From Folioceros fuciformis (taxonomy: Eukaryota > Anthocerotophyta > Anthocerotopsida > Anthocerotales), in contig JBNGIO010006109.1 of NCBI GenBank assembly GCA_049999805.1, positions 18,537 through 82,536 of the forward strand: 64,000 nt of DNA, in the 5' to 3' direction. The position numbers and the translations under genes were made by a program. How positions within the stretch are numbered: the stretch's first letter is position 1; the number at the start of each line of letters is the position of its first letter. Below are positions 1 through 9,645 of the stretch, piece after piece. Under the pieces are notes generated by a model, which saw nothing but the letters and a program-made list of their open reading frames with translations, was not told the origin of the DNA and did no database searches.

Positions 1-2622
1 CCCTTGACGACGGAGATGCCGGCCCTCTGGTCCGGCAGCACGGAGGATGTGTCTCCCTGCCATATGAGCCCTGTCACAGGGTCTGGATACAAAGTGGCCG
101 GCCCTGCCCCGCAATCCACACTGACAAATCCTGTCCTCTGCGCCCGCACATTCCCCACACACAAATGCAACACGATCCCCAGCAGCACCCGCAAGCGCAA
201 TGCTGCCCATGCGTTCCTACTTTGGAATTCACACAGTTTCCAAGCAACTCGGGCTTGGCCCATCGATCCCGGGCCGCTTCCGCTCCTCACTAGTCGGAAA
301 CTTTGGGAACCCAGAAATGCCGGGGGGCAGCTCCCAGTTCAGACCGCTCGGGGCAGGCCTGAGCGCTGTGCGTGGGATGCAGCCCCATCTGCACATCTAT
401 CCTGTGCGGAAATCCGGATAGACGTGGGAGAAGAGGAGGAAATTTAAGAAAGCTTAAAGCTGCCGCTTCATGTGCGAGATGGGAAAGCCCGACCCAGTCA
501 CCAAGGACTAGGACCACTGGGTCCCCCAGGCTGAGGCTTGTTATTGATTGGTGGACCCATTCTGCAACTTGTGGATGCTTGCTGAAGTCGCTGCCTGTCC
601 ATTTAGACAATGGGGCAAGGAGGCCGTACCGCAGTACGTAATCTCTCCACACCTCATGGCTTCAGCCAAGTCAACCGGACACACATGGGCAAGAACGTAC
701 GTGTGTAAGAATTTCGGGGACTAGACATTCTGCACTTGGATCACAGTACATGGGTCCCCGGACTCCTGGAGGGAAGGATATGCCCTTGCAGCGGGTGACC
801 ATCTTCAGTCTACCCTCCCATCTCGACCTCGCGAAGAGATCGGAGGTTAGAACACTGGCAAGTTGCTCATCCCGATGCTTCATCATCATGACGTGAAGAG
901 GAACTTGTGACCTTCGATTGTCACATGGCAAGCAGGCAGGCGGGCATCGGGGGAACAGATGTTGCAAATCTGCTCACACTGGTCTATTAAACCCTCCTCT
1001 TCGTGAGGCCATCTACCGAGTGGCGTCCCCACAGAGCGACAACTGTCTTCACAGGATCCAGAGCTTTGTCCAGATTCCTTCCAAATCTCAAAGAGAAACG
1101 AACGCCGTGACTAGACAGGAGAGTGAAAGCGAGAAAGATGCAATGGGAGTGCCAGACGGGACACAGTAGTTTCAGCTGCCCGCTTACCTACCATCCGAGA
1201 ATGGACTGGAGCAGGAATGGCTTGTCTGGAAAAGTCCCTTCGGTCACAAGGCATACAGTCTGCAAGAAGCTAGGACCTGAGAGACTTCGCACACGTTGGT
1301 GCATCACACTTCATGACAACTGATCTGGCACGAAGGCACGGCAGCCACCGTTTTCACATTCCCTCAAGACAAACAAGTTGGTCAGCACAGCCAGCGGTGA
1401 TGGTGAAGATGCTGTCAAATTGTTGTAGCGAGGGTCACTCCACCATCACAGGGCAACACCAAACTTCCGCAGTGCCACAGTGGTTTATGCCCTGGCCGCA
1501 AGGGTGAGCGCTAACCTGAATTTGAGACATACAGGCTGGTCAGGAGAGCCTGTTGAGAGCATCATGCCGGATACGACTCCTCCCGTTAGATTCCTGCCAG
1601 ACAAGTTCCCGTAACAATAAAAAGCACTGTAGGGGAAACACCTTTCAAGCACCTTCCACCGAGCATACCTCGAGACTGCCGGGACTTCCCCATCTCCTGT
1701 GACGTTGCATTAAAGCCCATCACATGAAACAGGAGAACATGGTTCCACGAACCAGTCTTGATGGCGTACGCGGCCTCCAGATCAGTCAATCTTTGCCATT
1801 TATGGCTTGGAATTTACGTTTGTAGGCAAAAGCGCCACCCGGCATCACGGTCAGTATTGCACGGAATCAGGCTTCTTATCGCCGTTGCAGCTTAAAATAC
1901 TGGCCCCAACAGAGCTCAACAGCGCTGATGACCGGATGCAGAGCGGAGCTGGCATCCTCTGGTAGAAACCAGTACAGGTGGAGTACCTCACACCGAGACC
2001 TTGGCGAACGCACACTGGTATGCAGTCAGAGGTGGGGCAAGGCTATGTGAGGCAGTGGGGTCGCTGTTGAGGAAGCTGATACCTGGCTGGCAAGCAACCC
2101 GCTGCGCAAACTGGCCACCTGGTGACGGTTTCCTCCTTCCGCTCTCATCCACAGATGCGCAGCGCCTTTCCAAAAACAGGTCCTAGGAGCACGAAGTCAG
2201 GGTACTTACACAGGGATTCGACCCTCGTATACTGGGTGACTGAATTCCGACAAACACACTGAGGTAAATTTCAGCTTGCCGGATCAAACCGGTGTTGAAA
2301 CCTCGAGCAGTAATAAACGCTTGTGCTGGACGGTGCAACGGGGGATGAGAGAGGCTGGGGTCATCCCGTTCTCCAAAATCTCAATCCCCTCCAGGCCCCA
2401 GTGGGTTCTGATCCACTCCTGAACAATAGCTGGGTTTCCACGCTGGCCGAGAGTTGTCGGACTGCAAAAATGGGCGCACCCGGTTGCAGCTTGCAGCTGC
2501 TGCGTGGACGAGGAAGCCAATTGTGGAGATGGCGACGTAGTCCCATCTCAATCATGTACAGGGAGCGCTGTTTCCGTTGAGATTGAGGGCTCCAGTAGTG
2601 TGCACCTGGGGGGCGTGGAACC
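1..2622. other. No recognised gene
   Basis: Open frames here are short, overlap on both strands and match no family I know. No repeat array or RNA gene stands out. The last few hundred bases presumably hold the promoter and 5' UTR of the carrier gene starting at 2623; that is inferred from position only. Confidence 0.4.
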
Positions 2623-3825
2623 ATGCCCTCATCAAGCTTGGTGCAGGATTCGCAGGCCCGAATTGAGTATTTGGGGAAGGAGTCGTGCCCGTTGCATGTG
2701 GGTGGAAACGCCGGTTCAGATTCTGAAGCCTGGGGCTTGGCGTCCCTTCATGCGGGCTCGCGGGTGGCACCCATCTCCTTCGCCTCGCTGTCTCTTCTCG
2801 GGAACGGGAATTCAAGGAATTCTTTCAAGCCGCGTGGCCCTGCTGTGCACAGATTGTCGGTGTCGCTGCAGCTCCGGGCATGCATCGGAGCCCTGGCGGG
2901 AGGTATAGCGGGGGGAATTACCAACGTGGCCCTCCACCCCATTGACACTGTCAAGACGAAGCTGCAGACCAAGGGAGCTTCCCAACTCTACTCTGGGCCA
3001 CTGGACGTGGTTGGGAAGCTGCTCAGGAGCGAGGGAGTCGGTGGGCTGTACAAGGGCGTCAGCGCCGCCTTCCTGGGCTCCGTTGTCTCCTCCTCCATCT
3101 ACTTCGGGACGTATGAGATGGGGAAGGGGCTTCTGTCCAACGTCGCGGTCTTCCCACAGTATCTTATCCCGCCGTTGGCAGCAGCCGTGGGGAACATCAC
3201 CTCGTCCGCCGTGCTGGTGCCCAAGGAGGTTGTGAAGCAAAGGATGCAGGCCGAGGCTTTGGGATCTGTTGCCGAGGTCTTCATGGGGACCATCCGGAGG
3301 GAGGGAGTCGGGGGTCTGTATGCCGGCTACTCTGCAGCTCTGCTCCGGAACCTGCCCACCAACATCATCAGCTTTTCCACCTTCGAGTTCCTCAAGTACA
3401 ACCTGTGGCTGGCGGATGGGAAGGTGTCTGCCCTGGAGCCGTGGCAGAGCATGGCCTCTGGAGCTGTGGCTGGAGCTGTGTCTGCGGCTGTGACAACCCC
3501 GCTGGATGTTGTGAAGACCCGCCTCATGACCCAGGCCCGCATCTCGCTATCCTCCTCCGGGCTGTCAGGCTCGAGAGCAGAGGCTGCTGCTCGTGCCAAA
3601 GCCATTGCAGCCTACACCTACTCTGGAGTGAGTGCCACCATGCAACGGATTTGGGTCGAGGAGGGTGTGAGGGGATTGTTCAAGGGCCTCATTCCCAGGG
3701 TTCTACACAGTGCCCTCTTCTCTGCCATAGGCTTTTTCGCTTTTGAGACAACCAAGAGCTTTCTTCTGGCCAAGCACTTGGAGGGGGTGGCGTGCCAGAA
3801 AAAGCAGCTTACCTTGCAGGCTTAG
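2623..3825 (+). CDS. MFL1: Mitochondrial carrier family, mitoferrin-like (plastid type)
   Basis: A single-exon gene of 400 codons; the ATG lies in the good context ACCATGC. The family moves small solutes across organelle membranes, and the closest plant relative I recall is chloroplast MITOFERRIN-LIKE 1, linked to iron import. Three carrier repeats are visible, each with the signature: PIDTVKTK (about residue 106), PKEVVKQR (about 200) and PLDVVKTR (about 294). LQTKGASQ, VYFGT-like IYFGTYEMGK, IPPLAAAVGNI, LYAGYSA and SAIGFFAFET match MFL1 closely. About 85 residues precede the first helix, rich in Ser, Arg and Gly, consistent with a plastid transit peptide. Family membership is clear. Iron as the substrate is known of the homologue, not shown here. 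Related S-adenosylmethionine carriers are the main alternative. Confidence 0.88.
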   Translation: MPSSSLVQDSQARIEYLGKESCPLHVGGNAGSDSEAWGLASLHAGSRVAPISFASLSLLGNGNSRNSFKPRGPAVHRLSVSLQLRACIGALAGGIAGGITNVALHPIDTVKTKLQTKGASQLYSGPLDVVGKLLRSEGVGGLYKGVSAAFLGSVVSSSIYFGTYEMGKGLLSNVAVFPQYLIPPLAAAVGNITSSAVLVPKEVVKQRMQAEALGSVAEVFMGTIRREGVGGLYAGYSAALLRNLPTNIISFSTFEFLKYNLWLADGKVSALEPWQSMASGAVAGAVSAAVTTPLDVVKTRLMTQARISLSSSGLSGSRAEAAARAKAIAAYTYSGVSATMQRIWVEEGVRGLFKGLIPRVLHSALFSAIGFFAFETTKSFLLAKHLEGVACQKKQLTLQA

Positions 3826-4145
3826 TTCTGGCAGCCTCGATTTGATGCCACCCTTTTTGTCTGCCATGAGACCACCACATAGACTCAGTCCTTCTCACCA
3901 CTAAGCTCTTACCTTGAACAGCGATACGGCGTCGACGAATGCGAACTCCGCTCGCTGTTGAGGTGAAATACACTGGTGAGTGGGCTTGTTTTGTTGGTGA
4001 TGCTTGGAAAGAGTCAGCCATCTGGTGCACCAGTCTAATCAGAAGCTTGCTGTGCATTTATGCTCGAAGAAGGAATCAACGCATCGGGGAAGCAGTAGAT
4101 ATCTACCACCTCGGGGGGATGAACGCATCATAATGAGGTTGAGAA
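3826..4145. other. Intergenic, carrier 3' flank
   Basis: This stretch follows the carrier stop codon and precedes the 38-bp repeat. It probably holds the 3' UTR. I see no further coding or RNA feature. Confidence 0.4.
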
Positions 4146-4320
4146 TGTCCTGGACAGTTCTCCCTGGAAGTAGGATCGTACCGTGTCCTGGAGAGTTCTC
4201 TCTGGAAGTAGGATCGTACCGTGTCCTGGAGAGTTCTCTCTGGAAGTANNNNNNNNNNCTGGAAGTAGGATCGTACCGTGTCCTGGAGAGTTCTCTCTGG
4301 AAGTAGGATCGTACCGTGTG
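4146..4320. repeat. 38-bp tandem repeat, about 4.5 copies
   Basis: The unit begins GTGTCCTGGAGAGTTCTCTC and continues TGGAAGTAGGATCGTACC. Copies begin at about 4146, 4184 and 4222, and a further copy follows the gap at 4249-4258. The first copy differs at a few bases; the others are identical. There are no spacers, so this is a simple minisatellite and not a CRISPR array. It lies just upstream of the dynamin gene and broke the assembly. Confidence 0.9.
4249..4258. other. Assembly gap (10 N) inside tandem repeat
   Basis: Ten Ns interrupt the 38-bp repeat. The nine bases CTGGAAGTA occur on both sides and abut the gap, so the true copy number is unknown and the gap may be an unmerged overlap. 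Confidence 0.9.
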
Positions 4321-4531
4321 ATTAGGTTGCAACACAGTCACGAGAGTTTGATCATTTCCTTGCCAGAAGTCTTGTGCCCTAGGGCAATTGGGATGATTAC
4401 GCCACCACGTCTTACGCTCCTGCTAACGCTCCTAGCTTCTGGATACAAAACGGTGAAACCAAGCCTTGCACACACACGTCGCATACGTGGCTGCCGACGT
4501 TCCCCGGCCCCGGGTCCCTTCGTACACAGAG

Positions 4532-7309
4532 ATGCTTCAAGCACGACTTAAGTACCTGCATGCTTCCAACGGATCCGAGGACAGCTCCGACCCAGCGGAT
4601 GACAAGGGGCCGACAGCACTTGAGACCAACTTCCAAAAACGCATCAGGCCTATGCTCGATGTCGTTGACAAGCTGAGGAGTCTTGGTGTGACGGAGGAGG
4701 GCATTGCCCTGCCTACCATCGTTGTAGTGGGAGACCAGTCTTCCGGGAAGACCAGTGTGCTTGAGTCCTTGGCGGGCATCAGTTTGCCCAGAGGACAAGG
4801 CATCGCAACCCGGGTGCCGTTAATTCTTCGGCTTCAAACAAGGTAAGGTCCGACACGGTAGAACTGCCCGACTCCACATCAACGAGTCGTGAAGACCCCT
4901 GAAAGGAATTGACGTGCTCGTTGGCTGTGAGTGTGTCTGCAGCTCTGAAAGGGAATCGATCACGATCGAATACGCAAATCACATACAGCGGATTGGAGAG
5001 GAGGATATTGAGAAAGCCGTGGTCCATGCTCAGAACGTCCTGGCCGGAGAGGGGAAGGGGATATCCGACACCCCCATTTCTCTCCACATCCGGAAGCGCA
5101 CTGCACCAGACCTCACTATGGTGGACTTGCCAGGAATTACGCGCGTGCCAGTGCAAGGGCAGCCCGAAGATATTTATGAGCAGATTGCCAAGATAATACG
5201 GCACTACATTTCTCCTCCGGAAACTGTCATCCTGAACGTTCTGTCGGCAGCTGTCGACTTCCCGACTTACGAATCCATTCGGATGTCGCAGCAAGCTGAC
5301 AAGGAAGGAGAACGAACTTTAGCTGTCGTGACGAAGTTGAGAATCTTGGAGGTTAGAATTACGTCCTCGTCTGTGCTGGTTTCGTCCCCTGAAATCCCTC
5401 ATGAGGCAGATTGATGTTTGCAGGTGGACAAATGTCCAGAAGGCCTTCACGAGAAGGTGACCACGGATGCCGTTAGTATTGGGCTTGGTTACATATGTGT
5501 CAGGAACCGAGTGTCGGCAACAGAGACCCACGAGCAGGCTCGGGAAATGGAACAACGTTTGTTCGATTCCCACCCTCTCCTGTCCAAGTTGGACAAAAGC
5601 ATGATAGGAGTTCAATCGCTCGCACAACGTCTCACGCACATTCAAGCTGAAAGCATAAGACGATGTCTACCTAAGATCGCAAATAAGCTTGAACAAGGTA
5701 GCGCTAGCCTAGCATGACTACTTCAACTTGGATGTTTATGTGAGGCTAACCACTGCCGTAAATCTATACGCTCCAAGCCTCAGAATGTTGACCTTGTCAG
5801 TGCACATTTGCTGACATCACAGAGCTTCTCAGCAAGCAGAGTCAAGTGGCAGAGCTGCCACGAGGGCTCGACGATCCAGCTCAGGCTGCCATGCTCTTTC
5901 TCAAATTTGTCACCAAGAAGACAAAGATCATGGAAAACATGATCGTTCAAGGAGATCTTGAACGATTCGGAGAACAGTGAGCAATGCACTACACAGCTCG
6001 GCTTGACGAATTGTTTTCTAGTAAGGCTGCCGAACATGTGCAGGGATCTAGCAGGTCTCGCACAGATTTGCATTGTATGACCCTAGGCCTGGCAGCTGTG
6101 ATCATTGCTTGAAAGGTTTTGGATATGCGGACTGAATGAAAAGAGTGGTGGTGGCAGAGTTCGCCGATTCGTTATCTCATCAGGCCCCCGACTTGATGAG
6201 TAGTGTGGACACGGCAGAAGTAATCAGCATGATGGAGGAGGCCAAAGGTGTAGGCCTTGTGAATTTCCTGCCGCATACCGTTTTCCGGTATCTTGTTTGC
6301 AAGCAAATCAAACGAGTTGAGTTTGCTTGCTCCAAGCTTGTCAGAGATGCCCATAAATATGCCGAGGATACACACTCGGAGGCAAGCTTTCGTTCCATTC
6401 GACACACTTATTACGCGATATGTGAAGCAAAGACAACAGTTTGCGCAGGCAGAAGGTTCTAACTCCCTTGTCCGCTGCAACACAGGTGATCGACGGGTCC
6501 ATACATGGATACCCAAAGCTCAAATCGGCGTGCACATTCGCAGCTCGGAATGTTATCCACAAGAGCGAAGACAACTGCCTGGCCTTTGTCCAACGCGCGT
6601 TGGACAAGGAGAAATGCATTTTGTTCACGAACAACCCCTCGTACATGGAGGAAGTGCTTCGGCTTCACAAGGAGAAACACGCTGAAGATACGGGGGACGC
6701 AGCCCCGATGACCCCCAAAATAAGCGAAGACGTCGTGAAAGGAACTTCTGGGAGGGTTTCCCTTTCTTTCCGCAGCCACAGCGGAGGAACGTGGGAAGGG
6801 ATCCGAATTTGAAGCAGCCTGTCAGCAACTACAACGAGCTCGAGGTAACTTGCTGTACGAGCTCGAGGTAACTTGCTGTACGAGCTCGAGGTAACTTGCT
6901 GTCAAATTGGTTTAGATATCTGACGACTTGCAAAGTGACCCCGTTAAAATATCATTACAAATGTTGAGCACAAATGGCTGAAGGTCAGACATTGGGCTAC
7001 CACGTCTTGCAGGCAGCATGGGACATGAAGGTGAACTTAACTTCCTACTGGAGTGTCGTGAAGAAGAGAATTGCTGACTCCATTCCGCAGGAGATCAAGT
7101 ACTCCCTGCAGAAGGCAATGCTCGAGGACGTGGACTCAGATCTGATGCGGCAAGCATCGCAACTGAATTTCAACATGGCTAACATCATGAGCGAGGATCC
7201 AGCCCTGAGTCAGAAGCGGCAACGCCTCAACAAAAGTATCACAGTACTACAGGAAGCTGTTTTGGAAGTGTCCCAGATGATGAACAAGTCTGCGATTCCA
7301 CTGCTGTAG
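4532..7309 (+). CDS. DRP4: Dynamin-related GTPase, DRP4 type, with damaged reading frame
   Basis: Multi-exon gene related to Arabidopsis DRP4C; dynamin GTPases remodel membranes. Exon 1 (4532-4842) holds the G1 P-loop [16 protein letters not shown] and PRGQGIATR. Exon 2 (4943 to 5330-5350) holds G3 DLPGI and the start of G4, TLAVVTK. Exon 3 (5424-5697) holds DKCPEGL and the middle of the G domain. Exon 4 (5823-6020) and exon 5 (6158-6381) cover the stalk, joined as RLDELFSKFADSL. Exon 6 starts at 6486, after an apparent GC-AG intron. The last exon carries the GED-like end with [11 protein letters not shown] and stops at 7307-7309. The exon 6 end and last exon start are approximate. Odd points: an in-frame TGA at 5978-5980 inside the conserved stalk, and a broken donor after the G4 motif. 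It may be a decaying copy, or the assembly may hold two errors. Confidence 0.75.
6834..6902 (+). repeat. 23-bp tandem repeat, 3 exact copies, at a splice donor
   Basis: Three perfect copies at 6834-6856, 6857-6879 and 6880-6902. Each copy contains CTCGAG followed by GTAACT, a plausible 5' splice site, so the donor of the dynamin exon that precedes the final intron is present three times in a row. The repeat also contains the palindrome GAGCTC. Confidence 0.9.
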
Positions 7310-9072
7310 ATTTCCTTCGTGCAACCACAGCAGCTGTGGATTTTCGTCGGATTCAAGAAGTACTCTTGTATGTGAATTTTGATCTGTGTTTCGAACAGTG
7401 GATAAAATCTCATCGTAATACGCACATACCATTCCTCTTCAAGCCTCCTTTACAACCACAACGCTATGTAGCGTGAAAGAACTCCCCTCAAACTTGGGCT
7501 GAAGGAATACGTGTGTCATCGGACAAACAGAAACTGGTGGAAGCAGATGGGCAGTCACAATTTGAAGACCCCCATCTTACTGGCATTGTCCTTTCAGTAA
7601 CTGTTCACGCACGATTCTCAACACAAAGCTTTGAATCTGATCTCTAATCACAAAAACGACTTTCACAAGTGGCAGCGCTTTCCGAATTCTGGAGTTCCCA
7701 TTGCGTTTCTCTTGCTTCGAGCCTTACTATATATGTAGAGGGTGCCGAAATTCTACAGCCGACCATGTCTCCCCAAATGAAGAACTGGATGGCACGACGC
7801 GGCCAACTTGACCCCCAAGTACGTCCCAACCCATTCAATTTCAGCATGGGCAGGCTAGAGTCCCAGATTCACGACATTCAGCTGTGAAATTCTTGAGAGC
7901 GCACACACATTGTACGCTGCGGCCGTAACAGGTGTTTCACGATGACCTCTCAACCCACAGATCGGTCCGGGTGGGTGCGGCTTTGCGACTCTACTTTTGA
8001 ACTATATAGACGGCAGCTAATTTATTTGGTGGGTGTTACACTGACCAGTTTCCCCCGATCTGTTCACGACAGGGCTGATGTCGAGGCCGGACTCCCAATT
8101 TCAAGCTTGCAAACGTACTGTACTGAAAGCCTGAACTACATTTCAAATGAATACATGGAGTTCGAATGATTACTGAGGTCTGAATGCAGATCTCGACGAC
8201 GACTCACCGGAAATACAGACAAACATGGTGGCCATCGAGAGGCGTACTGCTCAACAACAAGTCCCGGTTGGACAGCACATGAATCCTGGTGGAGCAGTGG
8301 ACGGTTCCAGCACATCCCTCAGATTCAAGTACAGATCTACCAAGCAGAAATTCAGTGAGTCAGAGCGTTGGGACCAACCCGTCCTTGGAGACGGGAGCTG
8401 AATCTTCTCTCGTACAGTTACTGGCTGAAAAAGCTCACGAATCCGAAAATTACAGTACTAGAAATAAAAACATCGGAATTTGTCTGCGCAATAAAAGGTA
8501 CCCAGAATAGACGGGGGCGCCGTTGACTGGAAACACTGGAGATCAAGAGGGTAACTTGCTATGTCTGGATCCGAAGAACCAAGTCCGGCTGCGCCCCGTT
8601 TCGCTTGCTCTCCAGAGGCCAGTGCGAAAACGTCATCTCCTTACTTCGAAATTCAGTGAAGCGTCGACCCGACACACACAGAAAAAACTTGACACAAACA
8701 ACAGTGGATATTGCAATTGCACAGCACTTTTTATGTAAGAGAGTATTTGAGTTCTGCAAATCCTACGCAACAGGTTCACACATAGTTGCCGCAAGAGCAA
8801 TACCTGGAATCCCCGGGCACATCAAACTGCCTGCAGATGACTGGAAGGAATCCAGACTATGGTATCTAGAAAATTACACCAATTCTTCAGACCGCCAGGG
8901 CGGCAGCATGCCTACCTTCTGAACATCTTGTTGCAGTTTATTTTCACCAGGCAAAGTTGGGAATCGGAGTCTGGAGTCCTGATGATTTGCGATGCATGTC
9001 ATCGTCTCTGAATAGTTGAAGTATACTCCTCGTCAATTTCCCTCGCACGCGCTTGTAAGGAAGGAAGGATGG
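7310..9072. other. No recognised gene
   Basis: Short plus-strand open frames occur around 7669-7887, 8289-8510 and 8605-8922, but their translations match no family I know and lack an ordered exon series. The first few hundred bases are probably the dynamin 3' UTR. No repeat array was noticed. Confidence 0.35.
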
Positions 9073-9645
9073 TCAGATTCTTGTCTCAAGGTTGTAGAAA
9101 TAGGTGTAAGCCTCAGGTTCATTCAGTTGTACATGCTTGCCGTCTTGATGATTCTCTTGCGCTCCCTGCTGATCTTCCTCTTCCTCCTCCTCCTCCTCTT
9201 CTTCCTCCTCCTCTCCTTCCTCCTCTCTCCCGTCCGATTCCCAGTCCCGTTCCCCGTCATCCTCACAATCTTCTTCTTCGTCAGATCCTCCTGCATGTAG
9301 AAAGCTATGTCTGGTTTGAAGCGGGCAAAGTTTCACAAGATGCTTGCCTTGCTTGCATAGGAAACACGGTTGAAACGCAGCTTCCACATCCCTAAATTGG
9401 ATCTTCAGCGTTTGTCTGGCCCGGGCAAGTTCATTTTCGAGGATCGCCATTCTCGCCTTCAACTCCTCCATCATGCTCTGGCCACCATTCGGCTGCTCCT
9501 TCGTTTCCTCCTTCAGCTGCTGATCCCGTTCATAGTACCGGTGCGTATCTCCCCCATGCATGTGGACTGCTGCCATCCTTGTCTGCTGAAGCGATGCTGT
9601 CAACGAATCCATCCTCTGCTTCAGAATGTCTAGGTCCACCTTCAC
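9073..9645 (-). CDS. Coiled-coil protein with CCHC zinc knuckle and acidic tail (Gag-like remnant?)
   Basis: An open frame of about 190 residues on the minus strand. Its first 90 residues are heptad-like and charged (MEELKARMAILENELARAR), predicting a coiled coil. Then comes CFLCKQGKHLVKLC, which fits the C-X2-C-X4-H-X4-C spacing of a retroviral-type zinc knuckle. A tail follows with a long run of Glu encoded by a GAG/GAA-rich tract. The frame is open for a short way upstream, but the first ATG comes about 11 codons into the frame (MDSL), so a true start is not evident. This arrangement is common in Gag proteins of Ty3 or Copia elements and in host zinc-knuckle genes. No protease, integrase or reverse transcriptase is nearby, so an isolated fragment is most likely. 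Confidence 0.4.
   Translation of the reverse strand: MKVDLDILKQRMDSLTASLQQTRMAAVHMHGGDTHRYYERDQQLKEETKEQPNGGQSMMEELKARMAILENELARARQTLKIQFRDVEAAFQPCFLCKQGKHLVKLCPLQTRHSFLHAGGSDEEEDCEDDGERDWESDGREEEGEEEEEEEEEEEEEDQQGAQENHQDGKHVQLNEPEAYTYFYNLETRI

Noticed and set aside
4146-4320. Direct repeats that might suggest a CRISPR array
   Set aside because: Units abut with no spacers, and the genome is a plant; this is a minisatellite.
7669-8922. Series of plus-strand frames that might be exons of one gene
   Set aside because: No shared family, no consistent splice phase and no conserved motif could be found.
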